Shown here: piece after piece, positions 26,320-36,255 of the stretch
Layout of the letters: each line of letters begins with the position of its first letter
How positions within the stretch are numbered: position 1 is the stretch's first letter
Assembly: GCA_945862385.1 (NCBI GenBank)
Contig: CAMAXV010000005.1
Coordinates: 62,001 to 126,000, forward strand
DNA: 64,000 nucleotides
DNA from: Chitinophaga pinensis
Lineage (GTDB): Bacteria > Bacteroidota > Bacteroidia > Chitinophagales > Chitinophagaceae
Direction of reading: 5' to 3'
Translations under genes and position numbers: made by a program
Notes under the pieces: model-generated
The model's database searches: none
What the model saw: the letters and a program-made list of their open reading frames with translations, nothing else
What the model was told of the DNA's origin: nothing

Positions 26320-26565
26320 ATGAATCAGGTAAAAAAAGTGCTGGGTCTGGTGTGGATTGTGTTTGGGTTAACTGCCTATGGTCTTTTGTTAAAAACATGC
26401 TCAGAACAGATTGAATTGAAGCCAACCACCGATACCATCATCCAATGGAGTATATTTGCAATCATCTTTTTACCCATTGCAATTGGTTTTCTCATTTTCG
26501 GATGGCTCGCATTTCAGGGAGCCTATGATAGCCTGCCGGAAAGCAGCGAAGCCGTAGAAGAATAA
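26320..26565 (+). CDS. Small two-helix membrane protein next to MHS transporter
   Basis: 81 residues with two hydrophobic helices (VLGLVWIVFGLTAYGLLL and WSIFAIIFLPIAIGFLIFGWLAF) joined by a polar loop, and an acidic tail. Similar small proteins accompany MFS transporters in other Bacteroidota (probably DUF6814, from memory). It may be an accessory subunit or regulator of the transporter. gldA starts 3 nt after it. Confidence 0.75.
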   Translation: MNQVKKVLGLVWIVFGLTAYGLLLKTCSEQIELKPTTDTIIQWSIFAIIFLPIAIGFLIFGWLAFQGAYDSLPESSEAVEE

Positions 26566-26568
26566 ATT

Positions 26569-27480
26569 ATGTCGATTCAGGTTGACCAGGTTTTGAAAGT
26601 TTACGGAGAGCAGGTTGCGGTAGACCGCATCAGTTTTTCTATTGACAAAGGAGAGATAGTTGGTTTTCTTGGTCCGAATGGTGCCGGAAAATCAACCACC
26701 ATGAAAATGCTTACCGGTTTTTTACAGGCTGATGCAGGTCGTATTGAAATCTGTGGTATTCCCGTAACAGGTGAAGCTTTGGCAACCAAAAGAAAGATTG
26801 GCTATCTCCCTGAATTGAATCCGCTCTACCCGGATATGTATGTGCGGGAATACCTGCAGTTGCGGGCGGGTCTCAATGGCATAAAAAATGCAGGTGAGCG
26901 TATTGAAGCGGTTATCAGCATGACCGGGCTCAGTTCAGAAAGTCATAAGGAAATTGCCCAGCTGTCTAAGGGATACAAGCAACGTGTAGGGCTTGCTGCT
27001 GCGCTGTTGCATGATCCTGAAGTATTGATTCTGGATGAACCAACTACCGGACTTGATCCCAACCAGCTAGCAGAAATAAGAGAACTGATCAGGGAGCTGG
27101 GTAAAACCCGGACTATCCTCTTCTCCACACATATCATGCAGGAAGTGGAAGCCGTATGCGACAGGGTCATAGTCATCAACAAGGGCAGGATTGTTGCAGA
27201 CAGGCTGATGCAGGATATCCGCAATGAACCTGTTTCGGCAAGTGTGAAGGTCCGTTTCAGGGAAAATGTGCAAGAACATGAGCTGAACACTATCAATGGG
27301 GTAACTGCAGTTTTAAGAGGTGGGGAAGGAGAATATACCCTCGAAACGGGTAGTCCTGATGACCTAGCCAAAGAACTTATGACATTCGCTTTGCAACATA
27401 ACCTGAATATCGTTTCTTTGCAAACGCAAACCCAAAGCCTGGAAGACGTTTTCAGAACACTTACCGGTGCAGGAGAATGA
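26569..27480 (+). CDS. gldA: ABC transporter ATP-binding protein, GldA-type
   Basis: 303 residues. Walker A GPNGAGKST (about 34-42), signature LSKGYKQRVGLA and Walker B VLILDEPTTGLD are complete. A C-terminal extension of about 80 residues is like that of GldA, the ATPase which with GldF and GldG is needed for gliding in Flavobacterium. No gldF or gldG gene follows, so a different permease partner or a dispersed locus is likely; many non-gliding Chitinophagaceae keep GldA homologues. Confidence 0.85.
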   Translation: MSIQVDQVLKVYGEQVAVDRISFSIDKGEIVGFLGPNGAGKSTTMKMLTGFLQADAGRIEICGIPVTGEALATKRKIGYLPELNPLYPDMYVREYLQLRAGLNGIKNAGERIEAVISMTGLSSESHKEIAQLSKGYKQRVGLAAALLHDPEVLILDEPTTGLDPNQLAEIRELIRELGKTRTILFSTHIMQEVEAVCDRVIVINKGRIVADRLMQDIRNEPVSASVKVRFRENVQEHELNTINGVTAVLRGGEGEYTLETGSPDDLAKELMTFALQHNLNIVSLQTQTQSLEDVFRTLTGAGE

Positions 27481-28797
<1,317 letters not shown>

Positions 28798-28818
28798 TTG
28801 AATTTCAGTTTATAGCAT

Positions 28819-28870
28819 AAGGGGTTTGGAGGTTGATTGATCACTTCTGAACCCCTTGTCATTTTGTTTT
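28819..28870 (+). terminator. Probable terminator after eno
   Basis: AAGGGGTT at 28819 pairs with AACCCCTT at 28850 and is followed by GTCATTTTGTTTTC. The loop is long (23 nt), so partial read-through into glycerate kinase is possible. Confidence 0.55.
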
Positions 28871-28886
28871 CAAATACATTGAAACC

Positions 28887-29999
28887 ATGAATATTGTTGT
28901 AGCTCCGGATAAATTCAAGGGATCCATTGATTCCCTGACGCTTTGCACAATTATCAAAAAAGAAATACTCGCCATTCAACCAGATGCATCGGTAGAAACC
29001 TATCCGCTGGCAGATGGCGGAGATGGATTTGCCGGTATTGTGCATCATTATTTTGGCACAACAACGGTTTCTTCAAAAACCATTGATCCTTTGGGCAGGC
29101 CCATAACTGCAGCTTATCAGTATGCTGAAGCATCGGCAACAGCATACATTGAAATGGCTGCTGCAAGCGGACTGGCCCTGTTGAAGGAAAGTGAATATGA
29201 TCCAATGCTGGCAAGTTCTTATGGAACCGGATTAGTAATTCGGGATGCGATAAGCAGGGGCGCTCAAAAAATTGTGCTGGGTATCGGCGGAAGTGCAACC
29301 AATGATGGGGGCATGGGCATGGCTGACGCCTTGGGTTATATGTTTCTCGATAAAAATGAAGATCCGCTGGATCCCTGCGGAGAGAATCTCAGTTTGATCA
29401 ATGAAATTGTAATGCCTGAAACGGATTATCTGGAAGACATCGAATTTCAGGTGGCTTGTGATGTGAAAAATCCATTTTACGGACCTGAAGGAGCTGCTTT
29501 TGTATATGCCCCGCAGAAAGGCGCAACAGCTGAGCAGGTAATCACGCTGGATGAAGGACTGAAGCACCTGGATGATCTTTTTATAAAATACTTCAACAGA
29601 TCAGTAGCCACCTTACCCGGTGCAGGAGCTGCGGGAGGCATGGGTGGAGGTTGTGAGGTATTTCTGGGAGCAAGGTTAATTTCAGGAACAGATCACATCA
29701 TAGAGGAGGTTGGACTAGAAGCAAAGATTGCACAGGCTAATGTTATTATCACCGGGGAAGGATGTTTTGATGAGCAGTCTTTGCAGGGAAAAGTTGTTGG
29801 AACCCTTGCAAGGCTTGCCCAAAAACACAACAAGCACCTGAGGGTCGTCTGCGGCAAATCCAATATGCAGGAAAGAGATCTGGGTGCATTGGGTATAGAA
29901 GACCTTGTTACATTAAGTGCTCTTGCCGGCAATGAAGCAAATGCAGTAGCTAACCCTGAAAGTTATCTGCATGATGCAGTCAGAAAACTCTTATCCTGA
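28887..29999 (+). CDS. Glycerate kinase, GlxK/GarK type (class II)
   Basis: 370 residues. The family phosphorylates D-glycerate; the E. coli class II enzymes GarK and GlxK yield 2-phosphoglycerate. MNIVVAPDKFKGSIDSL is the hallmark N-terminus, with PLADGGDGF, LGIGGSATNDGGMGM and GAGAAGGMGGG forming the active site. Product 2-PG is the substrate of the enolase encoded just upstream. The GntP-type permease follows after 67 nt. Confidence 0.95.
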   Translation: MNIVVAPDKFKGSIDSLTLCTIIKKEILAIQPDASVETYPLADGGDGFAGIVHHYFGTTTVSSKTIDPLGRPITAAYQYAEASATAYIEMAAASGLALLKESEYDPMLASSYGTGLVIRDAISRGAQKIVLGIGGSATNDGGMGMADALGYMFLDKNEDPLDPCGENLSLINEIVMPETDYLEDIEFQVACDVKNPFYGPEGAAFVYAPQKGATAEQVITLDEGLKHLDDLFIKYFNRSVATLPGAGAAGGMGGGCEVFLGARLISGTDHIIEEVGLEAKIAQANVIITGEGCFDEQSLQGKVVGTLARLAQKHNKHLRVVCGKSNMQERDLGALGIEDLVTLSALAGNEANAVANPESYLHDAVRKLLS

Positions 30000-30066
30000 T
30001 GTGCTCAATTTAATGCAGGAAATTACGACAGTGAACCAGGCTTTACCAGCCATGTATTAACGATAA

Positions 30067-31431
30067 ATGCATATCTTGTTGAGCATGGAAATGGTTTCAG
30101 GACCTTCACTTTTATTGCTGATAGCAGGAGCAATTCTGTTCATCATTTTAATGGGATCTAAATTCAAAGTCAATCCCTTTATTGTATTGCTCCTTGCGGC
30201 TCTGCTTACTGGAATTTTCAGTGGTATGCCCATCGGGGAAATTGCCAATGCTGCCAATGACGGGTTTGGGAATATGATGAAGAAGATCGGACTGGTTGTG
30301 ATCCTTGGAACACTGATTGGCACAGTACTTGAAAAAAGCGGCAGCATCCTCCGTATTGCACAGTTCATCCTGCAACTTTTCGGAGAAGGGAGGGCAGTAG
30401 CCGCCATAACGGTAATAGGAGTAGTTGTTGGTATTCCCATATTTTGCGACAGTGGATATATTATTTTAAGTGGTCTTACACAGCCACTTGCCAAGAAGAG
30501 CGGGAAAAGTCACGCTGCAATTGTTTGCGCACTGGCCAGTGGATTGTATATCACACATACCCTGCTGCCGCCACATCCCGGCAGTATTGCAGGTGCTGCC
30601 AATCTGGGTTTAAAAGAAGACCTGGGTGTAGTAATCGGAATCGGATTGCTCATATCAATTCCGCTGGCAATTGTAGCCTGGTGGTTCAGTTCAAGGTTTG
30701 CAGGGAAGGTTGAAATGCCTGAAATGGTTGAGGAAAATAACGCAGTTCAACAAAGCAATAGATCACTGTCAAAATCATTCCTGCCCATCGTTGTTCCATT
30801 GTTGCTGATTGCAACAGCTTCTTTTACTTTTTTTCTGGATATGCCTGATAACCTTAGAAAAGGCATCGATTTTCTGGGTCATCCTGTAATTGCACTGCTC
30901 ATCGGATTCGGATTGAGTTTATTCACTGTGACAGCTAAAAAAAGATCTGAGCTGCGTGGATGGATCAGGGAAGGTGTTATGCATGCCGGTAGCATACTCG
31001 TTATTGTTGGTGCCGGTGGTGTTTTTGGTGAGGTACTTAAGAAAACACCCATAGCTGATCTGGTAACAGGCTTCACGGCTGGTGGGAATGGCAGTATGCT
31101 CTTTTTTCTTTTTATTGCCTGGTGTATGGGTGTGTTGTTAAAAACAGCGCAGGGCAGCACCACTTCAGCAATCATTGTGGTAACTTCCATTATTGCTCCT
31201 TTGTCTGCTGCAGCAGGATTTGATACACCCGTTGAATTATCACTTTTATTGGCATCGATTGCCGGCGGAACCATGATGGTAAGCCATACCAACGATGCCT
31301 ATTTCTGGGTTATTTCACAGTTCAGCGGTATGGGTATGTCATCCACCTATAAAACTTTTTCACTGGCAACTGTTTTCATGAGTGTTACAGCCCTGTTTAT
31401 GGTGCTGTTCCTTTCCCTCATTTTGATCTGA
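30067..31431 (+). CDS. GntP-family gluconate/glycerate permease
   Basis: About 454 residues with 12-14 membrane helices of the gluconate:H+ symporter family: GVVVGIPIFCDSGYIILSGL, THTLLPPHPGSIAGA and QGSTTSAIIV are characteristic. Start may also be a Met six codons later (30085). Substrates in the family include gluconate, idonate and glycerate; the preceding glycerate kinase argues for D-glycerate. The next gene starts 19 nt downstream. Confidence 0.93.
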   Translation: MHILLSMEMVSGPSLLLLIAGAILFIILMGSKFKVNPFIVLLLAALLTGIFSGMPIGEIANAANDGFGNMMKKIGLVVILGTLIGTVLEKSGSILRIAQFILQLFGEGRAVAAITVIGVVVGIPIFCDSGYIILSGLTQPLAKKSGKSHAAIVCALASGLYITHTLLPPHPGSIAGAANLGLKEDLGVVIGIGLLISIPLAIVAWWFSSRFAGKVEMPEMVEENNAVQQSNRSLSKSFLPIVVPLLLIATASFTFFLDMPDNLRKGIDFLGHPVIALLIGFGLSLFTVTAKKRSELRGWIREGVMHAGSILVIVGAGGVFGEVLKKTPIADLVTGFTAGGNGSMLFFLFIAWCMGVLLKTAQGSTTSAIIVVTSIIAPLSAAAGFDTPVELSLLLASIAGGTMMVSHTNDAYFWVISQFSGMGMSSTYKTFSLATVFMSVTALFMVLFLSLILI

Positions 31432-31450
31432 TTATTTCAATTTCAACCAT

Positions 31451-33637
31451 ATGCAAAATTTGAAAGTACTTTTTTTCCTTTTGTTTTTAACTCAATATTC
31501 CTTCTCACAATCCATTCCGAAATGGAATCCTGCTTTTGAGCAGCTTGCAGTGAAAGATTGGCTCATACAGGCTCCAGTTCAAAAAGCAGATGTATATGCT
31601 TCTCAGGATGGTAAGGATATCATCCTGTATAACGGACTGGTTAAAAGAAGTTTCAGGGTATCACCCAATCTGACCTGTTTTGATTTCAGGAATCTTTCAA
31701 GCGGACAACAACTTTTAAGGGCAGTCAGTCCAGAAGCTGTGGTAACTATCAATGGCGTGCAGTATGCAGTAGGTGGTTTAACAGGACAAAAAGAAAAGGC
31801 ATACTTCATGCCATCCTGGATCGACGGACTGAAGTCTGGTGAAACGGATTTTCAATATGCAGGTGTGGAGGTTAGCGATCTCAAGCCATTTATCAACTGG
31901 AAACGGAGAACCTGGGCTTATAACACCACGCAGCCCAAGGGCAAATTGATCAGATTTCGTTTCATTTCTTCATTGCCTCATCTGAAAGGTGTGGAAGTAG
32001 ATGTGAATTATGAATTGTACAACGGACTGCCACTTATTGTGAAATGGGTTTCTGTTAAAAACAACTCCACCAACAGGATCATCATCAACCGCATCATCAA
32101 TGAAACACTGGGTTTGGTGGAGGAAGAAAGTGCCGTTGTGGGCAGTCCGGACCAAATGAAGAAACAACATGGTTTATATGTTGAGACCAATTATGCCTTC
32201 AACAATGCCATGCGTTATGATATCAGCGACCAGACTACACACTGGAAAATCGATTCTACATACACTTCCCAGGTGAATTACAATTACCAGACGCCCTGTG
32301 TGCTGGAAGTTTATCCTGAGAAAGTGCTTGCAGTAGATCTTCCGCCCGGAGAGGTGATGAAATCGCCACGCACCCATGAACTGCTGATGGACAGCTACGA
32401 CAGGGAGCGCAGGGGTTTGATGATTCAGCAGATGTATGCTACTGTTGCACCCTGGACTACTTCCAATCCAATATTCATGCACTTAGTCAGCAGGAATGAT
32501 GATCAGGTACGGACTGCTATAGACCAGTGTGTGGCAACCGGTTATGAAGCCCTGATACTCAGTTTTGGAAGCCATTGTAATATGGAAGATACAGCAGCAT
32601 CGAATGTGGCCAGGTGGAAGGCACTCGCAGATTACGCTCACAGCAAAGGTATCCTGATAGGAAGCTACTCTTTATTCAGCAGCCGCCGGATTAATGACGA
32701 AACAGATGTTATTGACCCCAAGACAGGCAAACCCGGTGGCGCATTTTTTGGTAACGCTCCCTGCATGGGGAGTGCATGGGGTTTGAACTACCTCGAACGC
32801 CTGAAGTTTTTTATGACCGCTGCAGGCTTTGATCTTTTTGAAAATGACGGACCTTACCCCGGTGATGTTTGTGGATCAACAGTTCATCCCGGACACAAGA
32901 GCCTTGAAGATTCCCAGTGGCGCCAGATGGAGTTACAAAAAGGATTGTACCGCTGGTGTAACGAAAATGGTATTTATGTGAATGCACCAGACTGGTATTT
33001 CCTTGATGGAACACACAAGATTGCCGTGGGATACCGCGAAGTGAATTTTTCACTCAGCAGGGAACAGCAAATGATCCTAAACAGACAGAATATCCATGAT
33101 GGTACCAAGGAAAAGCTGCCTTCCATGGGATGGGGTTTTGTTCCGCTAACAAGGTATCAAGGTGGCGGACCAGAGGCAGTTCTTGAGCCACTTAAAGACC
33201 ACCTGAAGGATTATGAGCAGTTGATGGTGCAGTATTATGGTGCCGGTGTACAAGCCTGTTACAGGGGTCCGAGACTTTATGATACAGACAGTACACGCAG
33301 GCTGGTAACCAATACCGTTGCATGGTATAAGAAATACAGGGATATCCTCAATGCCCCGATGGTTCATCTCCGCAGGGCTGACGGCCGGGATTGGGATGGG
33401 TGGATGCATGTGAGTCCCACACTCAAAGACCGTGCATTTGTGTTGTTATTCAATCCCACCGGCGAAGTGTTGAAGAGGATAATCAGGTTGCCCCTTTATT
33501 ATACCGGATTGAAGGATATGGCATTGGTCAGGTTAAAAGATAAGCAAGAGCTGATGGTTCGGCCGGCAGATGACCGCAGCATTGAAATCACTGTAAACAT
33601 TCCACCGGGAGGTTATACCTGGTATGTGATTCGTTAA
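31451..33637 (+). CDS. Secreted alpha-galactosidase-like glycoside hydrolase
   Basis: 728 residues. Signal peptide (VLFFLLFLTQYSFS) then an N-terminal beta-sandwich (about 30-330) and a TIM-barrel half with YEALILSFGSHCNME, HSKGILIGSYSLFSSRRI, GFDLFENDGPYPGD and GIYVNAPDWYFLDG. The two aspartates in the last two motifs are candidate nucleophile and acid, as in clan GH-D enzymes, but the exact CAZy family is not certain. It ends with a beta domain. Located periplasmically or on the surface. Placement behind glycerate kinase and permease suggests a glycerate- or glycerol-containing glycoside. Confidence 0.75.
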   Translation: MQNLKVLFFLLFLTQYSFSQSIPKWNPAFEQLAVKDWLIQAPVQKADVYASQDGKDIILYNGLVKRSFRVSPNLTCFDFRNLSSGQQLLRAVSPEAVVTINGVQYAVGGLTGQKEKAYFMPSWIDGLKSGETDFQYAGVEVSDLKPFINWKRRTWAYNTTQPKGKLIRFRFISSLPHLKGVEVDVNYELYNGLPLIVKWVSVKNNSTNRIIINRIINETLGLVEEESAVVGSPDQMKKQHGLYVETNYAFNNAMRYDISDQTTHWKIDSTYTSQVNYNYQTPCVLEVYPEKVLAVDLPPGEVMKSPRTHELLMDSYDRERRGLMIQQMYATVAPWTTSNPIFMHLVSRNDDQVRTAIDQCVATGYEALILSFGSHCNMEDTAASNVARWKALADYAHSKGILIGSYSLFSSRRINDETDVIDPKTGKPGGAFFGNAPCMGSAWGLNYLERLKFFMTAAGFDLFENDGPYPGDVCGSTVHPGHKSLEDSQWRQMELQKGLYRWCNENGIYVNAPDWYFLDGTHKIAVGYREVNFSLSREQQMILNRQNIHDGTKEKLPSMGWGFVPLTRYQGGGPEAVLEPLKDHLKDYEQLMVQYYGAGVQACYRGPRLYDTDSTRRLVTNTVAWYKKYRDILNAPMVHLRRADGRDWDGWMHVSPTLKDRAFVLLFNPTGEVLKRIIRLPLYYTGLKDMALVRLKDKQELMVRPADDRSIEITVNIPPGGYTWYVIR

Positions 33638-33696
33638 GATTAGTAGTTTTTTTTAAAAAAAGTAATGCAGAAATAGGTTAGTTCGAATAAAGTCTA

Positions 33697-33704
33697 TAAT
33701 TTTG
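33697..33704 (+). promoter_or_regulatory. Promoter element (TAATTTTG) of the tRNA gene
   Basis: Exact TAnnTTTG ending 16 nt before the tRNA 5' end. Confidence 0.5.
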
Positions 33705-33720
33705 GTAGACAATAAAACAA

Positions 33721-33791
33721 TGTCACGTGGCCGAGGGGATAGGCAGAGGTCCACAAAACCTCCGATGGCGGTTCGACTCCGTCCGTGGCGT
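33721..33791 (+). tRNA. tRNA-Cys-like gene with anticodon ACA and C33
   Basis: A complete cloverleaf: acceptor 33721-33727 with 33784-33790 (two UG pairs), D stem GCC/GGC, anticodon stem GAGGT/ACCTC, variable CGAT, T arm with loop TTCGACT and discriminator T. The body and U73 resemble Bacteroidota tRNA-Cys, but the loop is CCACAAA rather than CTGCAAA: position 33 is C, normally an invariant U, and the anticodon is ACA instead of GCA. CCA is not encoded (TCA). It has its own promoter and terminator, so it is probably transcribed, but its function is doubtful. Confidence 0.75.
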
Positions 33792-33820
33792 CAGGAAATC
33801 AACGATTCTTTTGGGGATTG

Positions 33821-33847
33821 AAGGCTGCAAATGCAGCCTTTTTTTAT
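33821..33847 (+). terminator. Rho-independent terminator after the tRNA
   Basis: Stem AAGGCTGCA/TGCAGCCTT with a 2-4 nt loop followed by TTTTTATTT. Confidence 0.9.
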
Positions 33848-33935
33848 TTCAGCCATAAAAATATTTGGTTATGCACCTTACGATGTATTTTTAAGTCGCT
33901 ATGTTTTCAATACAAATCATTAAAATCGGTATCTG

Positions 33936-35306
33936 ATGTTTATGATATCTGCCATCAGGATAAATGTCCTGTTTTTGGGAGCCTGTCTGACTGCTGCAAA
34001 CCTTTTTGGGCAGTCTCAGCGTCCGAATATTCTACTGATCCTTACGGATGACCTTGGAAAGGGGGATGTAGGGTTTTCGGGAGGGGCGATAAGAACCCCA
34101 AACATTGATGCCATGGCAAAAGGTGGCATGATTTTGAACCGTTTTTATGCCAACTCCACAGTTTGTTCTCCCAGCAGGGCATCATTGCTTGCTGGTCGTT
34201 ATCCTGATATGGTTGGTGTACCCGGGGTGATTCGTCAACAGACACAGGATTCCTGGGGTTATTTAGATCCAGCAGTTGCGCTAATGCCAGCATACTTCAA
34301 AAAGGCAGGATACCAAACCGGAATGATTGGCAAATGGCATCTTGGCCTTGATAATCCGAACCTGCCCAATGGTAAAGGCTTTGACTATTTCAAAGGATTC
34401 TTAGGGGATATGATGGATGATTATTATCACCACCGAAGACAAGGGGTGAACTGGATGCGCCTGAATGATCTGGAAATTGATCCGGAAGGTCATGCAACTG
34501 AATTGTTTACGAGTTGGACAATTGAATGGCTGAATAAAAGCAAGATAAAGTCAGAACCCTTTTTTCTCTTTGTCTCCTATAATGCTCCCCATTTCCCCAT
34601 ACAGCCACCTATTTCGAATCTCGAAAGTGTTCGGAAACGGTTTCCGGATTTAAGCGGGGAGCGTCAGCGCAACATAGCCCTTGTGGAACACCTGGATGAA
34701 CAAATAGGACGTGTTTTCCAACAAATGGAGGCAAACAAACAACTCGAAAATACCTTGATTCTTTTTGTGTCAGATAACGGTGGGTCTTTGCCCCATGCGC
34801 AAAGCAATGGTCAGCTGCGCGGCGGCAAACAAGATTTTTTTGAAGGGGGCATACAGGTGCCTGCGTTTGTTTTCTGGAAAGACAGGATTCCTGCTGGGGA
34901 AGTCAATCATGATGTCATGCTGCACATGGATATGCTTCCAACCCTGCTTGATATTGCAGGATCGAAAATTCCTCTAGGATTAGATGGAATCAGTTTCCGG
35001 AATTCTTGGCAAGGTAAGGAAACAAGGAGAGCAGACAGCACCATTTTCTGGGTCAGGCGAGAAGGTGGTGGATATAATGGACTTGCATACTATGCTGCAC
35101 GTAGTGGCAGGCATAAGATTTTTCAGAATCATCCCCAGGAATCTTTTCAATATGTTGATCTGAAAAGTGATCCTTTTGAGCGAAATCCTGTTTCCGCTTT
35201 GTCTGTAGCTGAAGGAAAACTCCTGATGAAGGCTTTAATGGAGCATATCAGAAAAAGTGGTGCCATTCCCTGGCAAAAACCTGGAATGGCACCACGTATA
35301 AAATGA
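33936..35306 (+). CDS. Secreted type I sulfatase
   Basis: 456 residues. Signal peptide (ISAIRINVLFLGACLTAANLFG) then the S1 alkaline-phosphatase fold. NILLILTDDLGKGDVG gives the two metal aspartates; CSPSRASLLAGRYP (about residue 81) is the Cys-type motif modified to formylglycine; GKWHLG, APHFP and VSDNGG complete the site. It removes sulfate esters from glycans or small molecules; substrate unknown. A matching maturase gene (anSME type) is not in the window. It may act with the neighbouring glycosidase. Confidence 0.93.
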   Translation: MFMISAIRINVLFLGACLTAANLFGQSQRPNILLILTDDLGKGDVGFSGGAIRTPNIDAMAKGGMILNRFYANSTVCSPSRASLLAGRYPDMVGVPGVIRQQTQDSWGYLDPAVALMPAYFKKAGYQTGMIGKWHLGLDNPNLPNGKGFDYFKGFLGDMMDDYYHHRRQGVNWMRLNDLEIDPEGHATELFTSWTIEWLNKSKIKSEPFFLFVSYNAPHFPIQPPISNLESVRKRFPDLSGERQRNIALVEHLDEQIGRVFQQMEANKQLENTLILFVSDNGGSLPHAQSNGQLRGGKQDFFEGGIQVPAFVFWKDRIPAGEVNHDVMLHMDMLPTLLDIAGSKIPLGLDGISFRNSWQGKETRRADSTIFWVRREGGGYNGLAYYAARSGRHKIFQNHPQESFQYVDLKSDPFERNPVSALSVAEGKLLMKALMEHIRKSGAIPWQKPGMAPRIK

Positions 35307-35315
35307 AAGCAATGA

Positions 35316-36212
35316 TTAATTCTTTAACCTGATATCATCAAGTTCAGTGCGTTTGCCACTTCTTATGGCAACCTCTTTTAGGGTAACTGTTTGTTTGCCT
35401 CTGGCTTCAATAGTTACTGTATAGGAACCAGGTTTGATACCCCGGATTCTGAATTTTCCATCCTTACTATCTGAGTAGGCAGAGTAGGTATCGCCCTGGG
35501 AATTGGATAAAGCAATTTTTGCCTTCAGTCCTTCGGGCTTTATTCCACCCTCCAGTTCTCCAAATTTGATCTCACCGAATGGCCTCAGGAAAGGACGCAA
35601 TACATATTTGCCGTTTTCAAAAAATATAGACTGATCTACTACAAAATCAATGCGTATGTTTTGGAGGTTACGTGTTGAATCGTCATCACAATGATCATCA
35701 TCAATTTTGATGTAAAGCAGGTTAGGTACCCGGGTCATGACAGTGAGTGGATGAGTTGTTCCGAGTGAGTCAACCACTTCACTATTGGGGCCCAGCGTAA
35801 ACCTTACTTTTTCTATTTCAGTAGGTATGGTAGTGCTTCCCAGCAGCAATTCAGCGCCATTCTGAAGTTTCAGTACATCTACACGTTGCGCTGTAAATCC
35901 GATATCTTTCCATTCTCCATAATCATCCTTTTTTTGTTTGTGATCATCGTCGTCATCGTCTTTGTCATCTTTATCATCGTCGTCAACGCCTGATGAATCA
36001 CTATCCACTTTTACTTCCACTTTCAGGATGTCTATGTACACATTTTTAAAATTCCAGGGCGCATCGCTCAGGTAAATGTCAACCTTCTTGTTTGCGGTTG
36101 AATTTGTGAGCTTACTTGATTTTTCGCAAGAAGAAAGTGAAAAGAAAAGAGATAAAACAAGAAGTAGGAATAGGATATTGGTCTTTTGGATTGCTTTGAC
36201 CAAAGTTTTCAT
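35316..36212 (-). CDS. DUF4382-type lipoprotein with Asp-rich loop
   Basis: 298 residues. A lipoprotein signal ends in SLSSC. The DUF4382-like domain (VDIYLSDAPWNFKNVYIDILKVEV) is interrupted at about residues 72-98 by a run made almost only of Asp, Lys and Gly (DDDDKDDKDDDDDD). After it the domain continues (WKDIGF ... VDVLKLQNG) and a C-terminal carboxypeptidase-regulatory-like domain (GLKAKIAL ... IKPGSYTVTIEA) follows. The acid run could bind calcium. It converges with the sulfatase. Confidence 0.85.
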   Translation of the reverse strand: MKTLVKAIQKTNILFLLLVLSLFFSLSSCEKSSKLTNSTANKKVDIYLSDAPWNFKNVYIDILKVEVKVDSDSSGVDDDDKDDKDDDDDDHKQKKDDYGEWKDIGFTAQRVDVLKLQNGAELLLGSTTIPTEIEKVRFTLGPNSEVVDSLGTTHPLTVMTRVPNLLYIKIDDDHCDDDSTRNLQNIRIDFVVDQSIFFENGKYVLRPFLRPFGEIKFGELEGGIKPEGLKAKIALSNSQGDTYSAYSDSKDGKFRIRGIKPGSYTVTIEARGKQTVTLKEVAIRSGKRTELDDIRLKN

Positions 36213-36255
36213 AAAAAAGTATTTGAAGGTAAAAGTAGATAAAATCGATAAAAAG

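Noticed and set aside
33721-33791. Reading the tRNA as tRNA-Trp with anticodon CCA
   Set aside because: Would shift the loop and break the five-pair GAGGT/ACCTC stem; the ACA register keeps every pair.
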